From: UBA1562 sp041653955
Lineage (GTDB): Bacteria; Omnitrophota; Gorgyraeia; Gygaellales; Profunditerraquicolaceae
Direction of reading: 5' to 3'
Length of the DNA: 64,000 nucleotides
NCBI GenBank assembly: GCA_041653955.1
Contig: JBAZEH010000006.1
Coordinates: 1 to 64,000, forward strand
A program made the position numbers and the translations under genes. Below are positions 9,021-16,355 of this stretch, piece after piece. Below the pieces are notes generated by a model. The model saw only the letters and a list, made by a program, of their open reading frames with translations, made no database searches and had not been told where the DNA came from. The first letter of the stretch is position 1. Every line of letters begins with the position of its first letter.

Positions 9021-9673
9021 TGTTATATATAGTCGCCACACCTATCGGTAACCTGAAAGATATTACGCTGCGCGCCTTAGAGGTTTTAAAATCCGTAGAC
9101 TTGGTCGCCTGCGAGGATACGCGCCGCACCAGGATACTGCTTAATCATTACGGAATAACAGTCCCGACCACAAGCTATTTCCAGCATAACAGGGTAACCA
9201 AGGGGGCGTATCTCATACGCATGTTAAAGGAGGGAAAATCTATTGCCCTGGTTTCTGATGCAGGAACGCCTGGTATTCTGGACCCCGGGTACCATATCAT
9301 CAATTTAGCGATACAAAATAATATAGGTATGACCCTTATCCCCGGGCCGGCGGCCCTGGTAAATGCCCTGGTTCTTTCCGGAAAACCCGCGCATAAGTTT
9401 TTATTCGAAGGGTTCCTGCCGCGGGGGCCCCTGGCGCGCAAGAACCGGCTAAAAGAGATCGTCAGACTTGGTTGCACGGCGGTATTTTATGAATCCAGCC
9501 ATAGGATAATAAAGACCCTTGAGGATGTGCGGGATATTGCAGGGGATAAGCATATAGTGTGCGCGCGTGAGCTGACGAAGAAATTTGAAGAGATCGGGAG
9601 GGGCAGCGCCCAGGAGCTCTTGGATGCTTTTAAGCGCGAAAGGCCGCGCGGGGAGTTTGTGGTGGTGGTATAG
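9020..9673 (+). CDS. rsmI: 16S rRNA (cytidine-1402-2'-O)-methyltransferase
   Basis: Methylates the ribose of C1402 in the decoding centre of 16S rRNA using SAM. Motifs of the tetrapyrrole-methylase fold are clear: VATPIGNLKDITLRALE at the N-terminus, CEDTRRTRILLNHYGI, ALVSDAGTPGILDPG, and the RsmI signature FYESSHRI. The start codon overlaps the glmS stop by one base. At 217 residues it ends right after the methylase domain (GEFVVVV); the small C-terminal domain of the longer E. coli enzyme (about 286 residues) is missing, as in some other lineages. Confidence 0.93.
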   Translation: MLYIVATPIGNLKDITLRALEVLKSVDLVACEDTRRTRILLNHYGITVPTTSYFQHNRVTKGAYLIRMLKEGKSIALVSDAGTPGILDPGYHIINLAIQNNIGMTLIPGPAALVNALVLSGKPAHKFLFEGFLPRGPLARKNRLKEIVRLGCTAVFYESSHRIIKTLEDVRDIAGDKHIVCARELTKKFEEIGRGSAQELLDAFKRERPRGEFVVVV

Positions 9674-9695
9674 TTTTTGCTGTTGGAACTTTCCC

Positions 9696-9724
9696 TTGAC
9701 AAGCCCCCTGATGGATGGTATAGT
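9696..9724 (+). promoter_or_regulatory. Consensus sigma-70 promoter of the pyr operon
   Basis: TTGACA at 9696-9701 and TATAGT at 9719-9724, separated by 17 bases. The -35 box is perfect and the -10 box has one mismatch. Transcription would begin near 9731, giving an untranslated leader of about 115 bases before pyrR that contains the hairpin, small frame and terminator described below. Confidence 0.85.
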
Positions 9725-9742
9725 TTAACAGATAAATAAAAA

Positions 9743-9774
9743 CCTTTAAGCCGGTTCTTGAGAAACTGGCAAGG
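9743..9774 (+). promoter_or_regulatory. PyrR-binding-type hairpin
   Basis: Lower stem CCTT (9743-9746) with AAGG (9771-9774); a one-sided 5' bulge TAA (9747-9749); upper stem GCCGGTT (9750-9756) with AACTGGC (9764-9770); loop CTTGAGA. The lower stem, 5' purine-containing bulge, upper stem and a loop close to the CNGNGA consensus (here CTTGAGA, one base longer) fit the RNA sites bound by PyrR-UMP in Bacillus and mycobacteria. The 3' lower arm is part of the purine-rich AAGGGAAGAG just before the leader ATG, so folding would hide that ribosome binding site. Binding is inferred. Confidence 0.65.
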
Positions 9775-9784
9775 GAAGAGAAAA

Positions 9785-9844
9785 ATGACCTATAAAACTA
9801 CAATTATGACCCCGACAAATATATGTCGGGGTATTTTTTTGTAA
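9785..9844 (+). CDS. Possible pyr leader peptide (19 residues)
   Basis: ATG at 9785 opens a 19-codon frame (MTYKTTIMTPTNICRGIFL) ending in TAA at 9842-9844, two bases before the pyrR ATG. It is preceded by AAGGGAAGAG at 9771-9780, a plausible ribosome binding site that overlaps the PyrR-type hairpin. The frame runs through both arms and the T-run of the terminator, as the pyrL leader peptide does upstream of E. coli pyrBI, so a translating ribosome would prevent the terminator from folding. pyrR itself has no ribosome binding site, which suggests coupled translation. Expression is unproven; the frame is short and could be chance. Confidence 0.5.
   Translation: MTYKTTIMTPTNICRGIFL
9809..9840 (+). 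terminator. Intrinsic terminator in the pyr leader (attenuator)
   Basis: Stem ACCCCGACA (9809-9817) with TGTCGGGGT (9824-9832), nine perfect pairs with a six-base loop, followed by TATTTTTTT. It stands between the promoter and pyrR with no gene end before it that needs terminating, apart from rsmI 136 bases upstream and on the other side of the promoter. This placement marks it as an attenuator. Confidence 0.88.
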
Positions 9845-9846
9845 TT

Positions 9847-10386
9847 ATGAAAGAAAAAACTAAACTTTTAGACCGGGAAGGGCTTAACCGCGTGCTCACG
9901 CGTATTGCCCACGAAATATTAGAGAAAAATAAAGGCACGCGTGATCTTTGTCTTGTGGGAATACGCAATCGCGGGGCGCACCTGGCGAAGCGTTTAAGCG
10001 GATGCATTGGGGCGATAGACAGGGTGGAGGTCCCCGTGGGGATACTTGATATCACATTATACCGGGATGATCTTACCCTTATTTCACAGCAGCCTCTCGT
10101 GCATAAGACCGAGATAGGATTTGATATCACCGAAAAAAGTATTGTGCTGGTAGATGACGTATTGTATAGCGGCAGGACTGTCAGGGCTGCCCTGGATGCA
10201 CTTATTGACCTGGGCCGGCCCAGATCCATACAGCTGGCTGTGCTGGTTGACAGGGGGCACAGGGAACTCCCTATCCGCGCGGATTATGTAGGCAAGAATA
10301 TTCCTACTTCCCAAAAAGAGACCGTAGAGGTGCGTCTGGCCGAATCAGACGGTTGTGACGAAATAGTAATAGTAGAAAAGGATTAA
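9847..10386 (+). CDS. pyrR: PyrR: pyrimidine operon regulator / uracil phosphoribosyltransferase
   Basis: 179 residues. The PRPP-binding loop SIVLVDDVLYSGRTVRAALDAL is diagnostic of type I phosphoribosyltransferases, and the segments LVGIRNRGAHLAKRL, LVDRGHRELPIRADYVGKNIPTS are characteristic of PyrR. In characterised members PyrR binds UMP and a hairpin in pyr mRNA to stop transcription or translation, and often has uracil phosphoribosyltransferase activity. The start ATG 9847 is chosen because an upstream in-frame ATG (9823) lies inside the terminator stem. pyrB begins two bases after the stop. Confidence 0.93.
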   Translation: MKEKTKLLDREGLNRVLTRIAHEILEKNKGTRDLCLVGIRNRGAHLAKRLSGCIGAIDRVEVPVGILDITLYRDDLTLISQQPLVHKTEIGFDITEKSIVLVDDVLYSGRTVRAALDALIDLGRPRSIQLAVLVDRGHRELPIRADYVGKNIPTSQKETVEVRLAESDGCDEIVIVEKD

Positions 10387-10388
10387 AT

Positions 10389-11342
10389 ATGCCTGTAGCC
10401 TGGACCAGAAAAGACCTTTTGGGCCTGCGAGAGTTAAGCCGGGAAGAGATAGGGCTGATCCTTTCCACCGCGGAATCTTTTAAGGAGGTCTCAACCCGCG
10501 AGATTAAAAAGGTGCCGGCTTTGCGCGGAAGGACAGTGGTGAATATGTTTTATGAGCCCTCTACGCGGACAAGGGTATCTTTTGAGATCGCGGCAAAGCG
10601 CTTGTCCGCGGATGTTATAAATATAGCTTCCGAAACCTCAAGTGTGCGTAAAGGGGAGACCCTGATAGATACTGGGAAAAATATAGAAGCCCTTAAAGTG
10701 GATATCATTGTGGTAAGGCATAATTATTCCGGGGCAGCCGCTATGCTGGCGCGTAATCTGCGGGCGAGCGTGATCAACGCCGGCGATGGCTGGCATGAAC
10801 ACCCTACGCAAGCCCTTCTTGATATGTTCACGTTGAAAGAGAAGCTGGGCAGGATAGAGGGCTTGAACGTGAGTATCGTAGGGGATATAGCGCATTCACG
10901 CGTGGCGCGTTCTAATATATGGGGCCTGACTAAGCTGGGTGCCAGGGTTATGGTCTGCGCGCCAAAAATGCTTATACCCGCGGCTATCGAGGAGATGGGG
11001 GTTAAGGCTACAGATGATATAGATGAGGCCTTAAGTAATGCCGACGCGGTCAATGTCCTGAGGATGCAATTTGAACGCGATGGCGAGAGCGCCTTCCCCA
11101 GGCAGCTTGAGTATTTTAAAAAGTTCGGGATCACCAGGGAGAGGCTGGAGAAGGCCAAAAAAGATATTATTGTTATGCATCCCGGGCCCTTGAACCGCGG
11201 CATTGAAATAGCAAGCGATATAGCGGATGGGGGAAATTCAGTGATATTAGAGCAGGTAACCAATGGTATCGCCGTCAGGATGGCGGCTCTTTTCCTGGTG
11301 GCGCAGGCCAACGAGAATATTACTCATGACAATATTGATTAA
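10389..11342 (+). CDS. pyrB: Aspartate carbamoyltransferase catalytic chain
   Basis: Second step of pyrimidine synthesis: carbamoyl phosphate plus aspartate give carbamoyl aspartate. Carbamoyl-phosphate site FYEPSTRTRVSFE (near residues 53-65), the 80s loop SETSSVRKGE with its Lys, HEHPTQALLD, and HPGPLNRG near the end are all present. 317 residues is normal. No regulatory pyrI chain is in the window. The 3' end overlaps the pyrC start by 17 bases. Confidence 0.96.
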   Translation: MPVAWTRKDLLGLRELSREEIGLILSTAESFKEVSTREIKKVPALRGRTVVNMFYEPSTRTRVSFEIAAKRLSADVINIASETSSVRKGETLIDTGKNIEALKVDIIVVRHNYSGAAAMLARNLRASVINAGDGWHEHPTQALLDMFTLKEKLGRIEGLNVSIVGDIAHSRVARSNIWGLTKLGARVMVCAPKMLIPAAIEEMGVKATDDIDEALSNADAVNVLRMQFERDGESAFPRQLEYFKKFGITRERLEKAKKDIIVMHPGPLNRGIEIASDIADGGNSVILEQVTNGIAVRMAALFLVAQANENITHDNID

Positions 11343-12612
11343 GAACGGGCGTTTGATAGATCCAGGAAACAATATAGATGGGGTTTATGATATTTTAACG
11401 GAAGGCGCCAAGATCTCGCGGGTAGCCAAAAAGATATCCGGCAGCGCCGATAACATGATCGACGCTTCGGGCAAGATCGTTATGCCCGGGATCGTAGATA
11501 TGCATGTCCATCTAAGGGAGCCCGGCAGGGAAGACAAGGAGACTATTGTTACCGGTACCAGGGCAGCCTTAAAAGGGGGGGTTACAAGCCTTTTGGCTAT
11601 GCCGAACACGCAGCCGGCCATAGATTGCGCGGAGAATATCAAGGGCTTAAAGAGGATCATTGATAAGAGCGCGGCGGTAAATGTATTGATTTGCGCGGCG
11701 ATAACGATAGGGCGTAACGGGAAAGAGCTCTCAGGTATTGCCAGGCTGAAAAAAGAAGGGGTATCGGCGATATCCGATGACGGGGCTTCGGTAGATGATG
11801 AACAGCTTATGTCAGAGGCTATGAAGATCGCAGCCAGGGAGGGGCTTCTGGTAATCTCTCATTGCGAAGATAAGGCGCTTGCCTCCGGAGGCGTAGTAAA
11901 CCTGGGGGCCATATCTACCATGCTGGGTTTACGCGGTATAAGCCGGGAGTCAGAGTATAGGCGCGTAGAAAGAGACCTGAGATTGGCCAAAAAATCCCGT
12001 GCGCGCCTTCATATCGCCCATGTTAGCTGCAAACAGTCTGTGGAATTAATAGCCAGGGCGAAAGCAGAGGGCGTTAAAGTTACCGCGGAGGCCGCGCCGC
12101 ATCATCTCCTGTTGACCGAAGATGAGTTATTAGGTTTTGATACTAATTTGAAGATGAATCCGCCTTTGCGCAGCCGCGAAGACAGGGACGCTTTAAAGGA
12201 AGGACTGATCAACGGGGTAATAGATGTTATTGCCTCGGATCACGCTCCCCATACGGAGAATGAAAAAGCGATTGAATTTGAGCGCGCGGAGTTCGGGGTG
12301 ATTGGCCTGGAAACCGAATTAGCCGCAACTATTACAGGGCTGCTTAAAAGCGGCTCTATGGATTGGCCACTTTTAGCGGCAAAGCTATCGCTTAATCCGT
12401 CTAAGATATTAGGAATAGACAAGGGGGCGCTCGGGGTTGGGATGGACGCGGATATTATCGTTATCTCCGCGGATACCGAATGGGCGGTTGAGAAGGACGG
12501 GTTCGTGTCTAAATCAAAAAACTCGGCGTTTCTGGGAAAAAGATTGAGCGGAGTAGTCGAATACACCATAGTTAACGGCAATCTCGCGTATAGGAATCCC
12601 GGCCATGCATAA
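11326..12612 (+). CDS. pyrC: Dihydroorotase (class I)
   Basis: Zinc amidohydrolase that cyclises carbamoyl aspartate to dihydroorotate. The start ATG 11326 gives the family N-terminus MTILIKNGRLIDPGNN; longer in-frame starts would extend deep into pyrB. Metal site and catalytic motifs: MHVHLREPGRED, ISHCED, IAHVS, and IASDHAPHTENEK with the catalytic Asp. 428 residues. It overlaps pyrB and is followed nine bases later by the endonuclease Q gene. Confidence 0.96.
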   Translation: MTILIKNGRLIDPGNNIDGVYDILTEGAKISRVAKKISGSADNMIDASGKIVMPGIVDMHVHLREPGREDKETIVTGTRAALKGGVTSLLAMPNTQPAIDCAENIKGLKRIIDKSAAVNVLICAAITIGRNGKELSGIARLKKEGVSAISDDGASVDDEQLMSEAMKIAAREGLLVISHCEDKALASGGVVNLGAISTMLGLRGISRESEYRRVERDLRLAKKSRARLHIAHVSCKQSVELIARAKAEGVKVTAEAAPHHLLLTEDELLGFDTNLKMNPPLRSREDRDALKEGLINGVIDVIASDHAPHTENEKAIEFERAEFGVIGLETELAATITGLLKSGSMDWPLLAAKLSLNPSKILGIDKGALGVGMDADIIVISADTEWAVEKDGFVSKSKNSAFLGKRLSGVVEYTIVNGNLAYRNPGHA

Positions 12613-12621
12613 GGAGTTATC

Positions 12622-13860
12622 GTGGAATTTATAGCCGATTTTCATATCCACTCAAAATACAGCAGGGCGACAAGCAAAGATATGGATGTAGCCCATATAT
12701 CGGAATGGGCGAAGTTAAAAGGCATATCCCTCATGGGCACGGGAGATTTTACCCATCACCTTTGGCTTGAGGAGTTAAAAGGGAATCTGGAGGATATGGG
12801 GAACGGGTTGTTTAAATATAAAGGTATATATTTTATCCTTAGCTCCGAGATCAGCAGTATTTATTCAAAGAATGGCAGGACTTATCGTATACACAATATT
12901 GTCTTGAGCCCATCCTTTAAGACGACCGATAAGATAAATGAGACGCTTTCGCGCCACGGCAACCTTGCTTCTGACGGAAGGCCGATACTCGGGATGGATG
13001 CCGCGGAACTGGCGCGCATAGTTTTTGATATAGATGAAAACTGTATGGTTATTCCGGGCCATATATGGACGCCGTGGTTCAGCCTTTTCGGCTCTATGTC
13101 GGGATTTGACAGGATAGAGGATTGTTTTGAAGAGCAGACTTCGCGTATATTTGCCCTGGAGACCGGATTGTCATCTGATCCGGCGATGAACTGGCGTTTA
13201 AGCGCCCTGGACAGGTTCACCCTGATTTCCAACAGCGACTCCCATTCTCCTTCTAAAATAGGCCGCGAAGCCAATATATTTAATTGCGATATGGATTATA
13301 AGACCATACGAGAGGTCTTAAAGAGCAAGGATAAAAAAAGGTTTTTATATACAGTGGAATTTTTCCCGGAAGAGGGTAAATACCATTATGACGGCCACCG
13401 GCTTTGCGGCACGCGGTTATCTCCCGGACAGACAAAAGACAATAAGGGCAGATGCCCTAAATGCGGCAAGCCCGTAACTGTAGGCGTGATGAACAGGATA
13501 GAGCAATTAGCTGACAGGCAGGAGGGGTTTGTGCCTTCAAACAGTATCCCTTTCAAGAACCTTATACCTTTGGATGAGATCATCGCGGAGGCAAAAGGCA
13601 TAGGTAAGGCTTCGCAGGGGGTAGATAGGGAGTATCGCAGTTGTATTGCCAAGCTTGGCAGCGAGTTTGAGATCCTGGCAAAAGCGCCTAAGGATATCTT
13701 ATCCAAATCCCTGCCTCCCAGGATCGCCGAAGGTATTTTGAGGGTGAGAGAAGGTAAGGTAAATATCCAGGCCGGTTATGACGGGGAATACGGCAAGGTC
13801 TCTGTTTTCTCCGGCGAAGACAGGCATGATAAACAGGAAGAACAATTAAAGCTATTTTGA
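12622..13860 (+). CDS. Endonuclease Q-like PHP-domain nuclease
   Basis: 412 residues, GTG start after AAGGAG. The PHP-fold metal ligands appear in order: DFHIHSKYS, GTGDFTHHLW, SSEISSIY, HNIVLSP, PGHIWTPWFS and SNSDSHSPSK. A four-cysteine zinc site follows (CGTRL near residue 256, then CPKCGKPVTVGV), and the segment GVMNRIEQLADR is highly typical of the archaeal/bacterial EndoQ family. EndoQ from Thermococcales cuts DNA 5' to deaminated bases (uracil, hypoxanthine, xanthine) and abasic sites. It sits in the pyrimidine operon and overlaps the next gene by one base. Activity here is inferred from the family. Confidence 0.85.
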   Translation: MEFIADFHIHSKYSRATSKDMDVAHISEWAKLKGISLMGTGDFTHHLWLEELKGNLEDMGNGLFKYKGIYFILSSEISSIYSKNGRTYRIHNIVLSPSFKTTDKINETLSRHGNLASDGRPILGMDAAELARIVFDIDENCMVIPGHIWTPWFSLFGSMSGFDRIEDCFEEQTSRIFALETGLSSDPAMNWRLSALDRFTLISNSDSHSPSKIGREANIFNCDMDYKTIREVLKSKDKKRFLYTVEFFPEEGKYHYDGHRLCGTRLSPGQTKDNKGRCPKCGKPVTVGVMNRIEQLADRQEGFVPSNSIPFKNLIPLDEIIAEAKGIGKASQGVDREYRSCIAKLGSEFEILAKAPKDILSKSLPPRIAEGILRVREGKVNIQAGYDGEYGKVSVFSGEDRHDKQEEQLKLF

Positions 13861-14342
13861 TGCAGAGCGCAATTATATATTATTCTTACAGCGGGAATAC
13901 CAGGAGGGTGGCGCAGGCCTTAGGCGGGATATTGCAGGCGCGGGGCCCCGTTGATATGATAGAGCTTGAAGGCCTGGATGAGTCAAAGAGCTTTTTTCTG
14001 CAGGCAGCGCGGGCATTCAGGCGCAAAAGGGCCCTCATCAACCCGGTTAATTTTGATTTGAGCCGTTACGACTTTATATGTGTGGGTACCCCGGTCTGGG
14101 CATTCGGCCCGGCACCGGCGGTCAATACTTATATGGACAGGGTTGCCGGCCTTGAAGGCAAAGATATACTTATTTTTACTACTTATGGCAGCGGGGCCGG
14201 TAAAGAGCGCTGCGCGGATTATATGCGGGAGATCCTTTCTAAGAAGGGCGCTAAAAGTTTTAAGAAAGTTTCCGTGCAGCAGTTCAAGGCGGGCGATAAA
14301 GATTTTGTAGCCTCCGCTATTAAAAGCGCCTTAGCGCCTTAG
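13860..14342 (+). CDS. Flavodoxin-like protein
   Basis: 160 residues starting at ATG 13860, which overlaps the previous stop (TGATG). The phosphate-binding loop YYSYSGNTRRVAQAL lies near residues 7-21, and GTPVWAFGPAPAV and TTYGSGAG are the later FMN-contacting loops of the flavodoxin fold. Probably an FMN electron carrier in the cytoplasm; no partner is obvious. Its end is followed 17 bases later by a small gene. Confidence 0.85.
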   Translation: MQSAIIYYSYSGNTRRVAQALGGILQARGPVDMIELEGLDESKSFFLQAARAFRRKRALINPVNFDLSRYDFICVGTPVWAFGPAPAVNTYMDRVAGLEGKDILIFTTYGSGAGKERCADYMREILSKKGAKSFKKVSVQQFKAGDKDFVASAIKSALAP

Positions 14343-14359
14343 CGTCCCATAACCCAAAT

Positions 14360-14638
14360 ATGTTTACTTACAGGAATATTGAATTCAAAAAACACCCTAA
14401 AGAGAGCTATGCCGTTGCGAAGGGCGACATCTATAATAATTCCGGGACAAATTATAACTCCGTGGCTTTTCGTATGGTTATATTTGTTAAGGGCGCGCAG
14501 GTCATTAATACGGTTATAACCGTACATGGTATGGGCGCGGGCTGCAAAAAGGTTTTTGAGAAGCCGATACGCGACCTGGACGGCAAATTAATAAATAATA
14601 TAGTGAGATATGAGATAATCCCGGAGGGTGCTTATTAA
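14360..14638 (+). CDS. Small FxLYD-like beta-sandwich protein
   Basis: 92 residues without signal peptide or membrane segment. The pattern VAKGDIYNNSGTNYNSVAFRMVIFVKG, a strand with G-x-I/V-x-N then alternating hydrophobics, resembles the FxLYD/DUF3426-type domain often seen in envelope proteins. I cannot name a function. It could be cytoplasmic since no export signal is seen. tRNA-Arg follows 13 bases after the stop. Confidence 0.6.
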   Translation: MFTYRNIEFKKHPKESYAVAKGDIYNNSGTNYNSVAFRMVIFVKGAQVINTVITVHGMGAGCKKVFEKPIRDLDGKLINNIVRYEIIPEGAY

Positions 14639-14651
14639 TCTTTAAATATAT

Positions 14652-14723
14652 GCGCCTGTGGCCCAATGGATAGGGCACTAGCCTCCGGAGCTGGTGGTAC
14701 AGGTTCGACTCCTGTCAGGCGCA
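14652..14723 (+). tRNA. tRNA-Arg (CCG)
   Basis: 72 bases. Acceptor GCGCCTG pairs with CAGGCGC; D stem GCCC/GGGC; anticodon stem CTAGC/GCTGG with loop CTCCGGA and anticodon CCG; T arm ACAGG-TTCGACT-CCTGT. Discriminator A, no encoded CCA, followed by a short T-run (ATTTTTC). The next 88 bases up to 14811 hold no gene; they contain GGGC/GCCC arms that could fold, with no function apparent. Confidence 0.95.
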
Positions 14724-14811
14724 TTTTTCAAGACAATAATAGAAGTATAGCTAGTAGAGGGCGTTCCCGTAGAGGGCTGCCCCACGATAAGCTAAGTTAT
14801 AAAAGCTAGAT

Positions 14812-15276
14812 ATGTACAAAAAAGTTGTCAGCGTCATAGGTGGGCGGAATTGCACAGTTGAAGTGGAGCAATTAGCCCAAGAATTAGGCAAAAAACTGAC
14901 AAAAGTGGCGGATATACTTGTTTCAGGAGGCCTAAGTGGGACAATGAAGGCTGTTTGCCAAGGCTTTAAGGCTTCCGGAGGCTTAACTATAGGCATTCTA
15001 CCAGGTTACGACAAAAATGACGCTAATGATTATGTAGATATAATTATACCTACGGGTATGGGTTTAGCCAGGAATCTTTTGGTAGTAAAAAGCGCGGAGG
15101 TAGTGGTAGCCCTTCCCGGTGAAGCCGGGACCCTTTCTGAGATAGCTTATTGCCTGCAATTCGGCATACCGGTAATAAGTTTTAACTCCTGGGATATAAA
15201 GGGCGTGATAAAGGCAGCAACAGTGGAGGAGACAGTTAATAAAGTAAATGAGTTGTTAAAGGAGAATAAAGCATGA
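14812..15276 (+). CDS. TIGR00725 / LOG-like Rossmann-fold protein
   Basis: 154 residues. The motifs ILVSGGLSGTMKAVCQGF, GILPGYD, GMGLARNLLVVKSAEVVVALPGEAGTLSEIA match the TIGR00725 branch of the SLOG/lysine decarboxylase-like superfamily, whose relatives act as nucleotide phosphoribohydrolases or nucleotide sensors. The usual PGGxGTxxE signature reads PGEAGTLSE here. The stop overlaps the carA start by four bases, so the two are translationally coupled. A link to nucleotide metabolism is suggested by position only. Confidence 0.8.
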   Translation: MYKKVVSVIGGRNCTVEVEQLAQELGKKLTKVADILVSGGLSGTMKAVCQGFKASGGLTIGILPGYDKNDANDYVDIIIPTGMGLARNLLVVKSAEVVVALPGEAGTLSEIAYCLQFGIPVISFNSWDIKGVIKAATVEETVNKVNELLKENKA

Positions 15277-16355
15277 AGGCTATCTTGATGCTGGAGGATG
15301 GTAAGAGCTTTACGGGTGAGGGGTTTGGCGCCGGGGGGGAAAGGGTGGGCGAGGTGATCTTGAATAGTTCCGTGGTAGGCTATCAGGAGATGATGACTGA
15401 TCCCGCCAACGCAGGGAAAATACTTGTGCTTACTTATCCTTTGATAGGCAATTACGGAGTAGCCCCCAAATTTAATGAATCCCGGGGAGTCTGGATCGCG
15501 GGTCTTGCGATTAAAGAAAGTTCGCGCACATATTCAAACTGGCAGGCGAAGGCGAGCTTTGATAGTTTTATAAAAGAGCGCAATATTCTTGCGGCCCGTG
15601 CGGTAGATACACGCAGCCTCGCTGTTTATTTAAGGCAAAAGGGAGAGATGCTAGGGGTTATTTCAACGAAGGAGTTTGGATCTAAAGAGTTATTGTCCAG
15701 AATACAGGAGTTCAAGAAGGGGGCTCCCGGCAGCGCCCTCCCCAGGATATCTGTATCAAAGGCCACGCGCGCGGGAAAGGGCAGCGGAAAATACAGGATA
15801 GCCATAGTTGACCTTGGGGTAGCCAACAGCACAATAGAACAGCTGGAGAGGCTGGGGTGCTCGATCACGCTTTTGCCTTACAATAGTTCAGCCTCGGAGA
15901 TAATGCGCCTTAAACCTGCGGGGCTGGTTATTTCAAATGGCCCGGAGGATGATCCCGGATTAAAAGAGGTTACCGGCAATATAAAATCCCTGCTCGGCAA
16001 ATTGCCTATATTGGGTATTTCTACCGGCCACCAGGTCCTGGCCGGGGCATTAGGCGCGAAGTTAACTAAGTTAAAATTAGGCCATAGGGGAGTGAACCAG
16101 CCTATACATAATCCGGCTTCTTATAAAGGAGAGATCACGGTCCAAAACCACGGTTATATTGTGGACGCGGATTCGCTCAATAAAATAAAGGGTGTAAAAG
16201 TTACGGCTTACAATCTGAATGACCGCACCGTGGAGGGGATAGAGAGCAAGAGATTAAAGGCCATGGGTATACAGTATTATCCCGCGAGCCCCGGGTTTAA
16301 TGAGGTAAACGGCGCGTTAAAGAAATTCATAAAAATGTTAAAAAGGAGCAGGTAG
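15273..16355 (+). CDS. carA: Carbamoyl-phosphate synthase small chain with dead glutaminase
   Basis: 360 residues with the CarA N-terminal domain (NSSVVGYQEMMTDPANAGKI, YPLIGNYG) and a class I glutamine amidotransferase domain from about residue 175. The domain keeps the fold motifs (NGPEDDPG, GHRGVNQPI, QNHGY) but the nucleophile motif GICLGHQ reads GISTGHQ: Ser250 replaces Cys (codon TCT, 16020-16022). The His/Glu motif QFHPEASPGP reads QYYPASPGF: His becomes Tyr336 and Glu is deleted. The whole Cys-His-Glu triad is therefore lost, so it should not hydrolyse glutamine. CarB directly follows. It probably supports CarB structurally in an ammonia-dependent enzyme. Confidence 0.93.
   Translation: MKAILMLEDGKSFTGEGFGAGGERVGEVILNSSVVGYQEMMTDPANAGKILVLTYPLIGNYGVAPKFNESRGVWIAGLAIKESSRTYSNWQAKASFDSFIKERNILAARAVDTRSLAVYLRQKGEMLGVISTKEFGSKELLSRIQEFKKGAPGSALPRISVSKATRAGKGSGKYRIAIVDLGVANSTIEQLERLGCSITLLPYNSSASEIMRLKPAGLVISNGPEDDPGLKEVTGNIKSLLGKLPILGISTGHQVLAGALGAKLTKLKLGHRGVNQPIHNPASYKGEITVQNHGYIVDADSLNKIKGVKVTAYNLNDRTVEGIESKRLKAMGIQYYPASPGFNEVNGALKKFIKMLKRSR

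Noticed and set aside
9725..9808. Classical pyr antiterminator pairing with the terminator 5' arm
   Set aside because: No stretch of the leader pairs well with ACCCCGAC; the best attempt has several mismatches. This is why translation-coupled attenuation is proposed.
14724..14811. Structured RNA after tRNA-Arg based on GGGC and GCCC arms
   Set aside because: The stem is short with a long loop, and no terminator or regulator pattern is evident.
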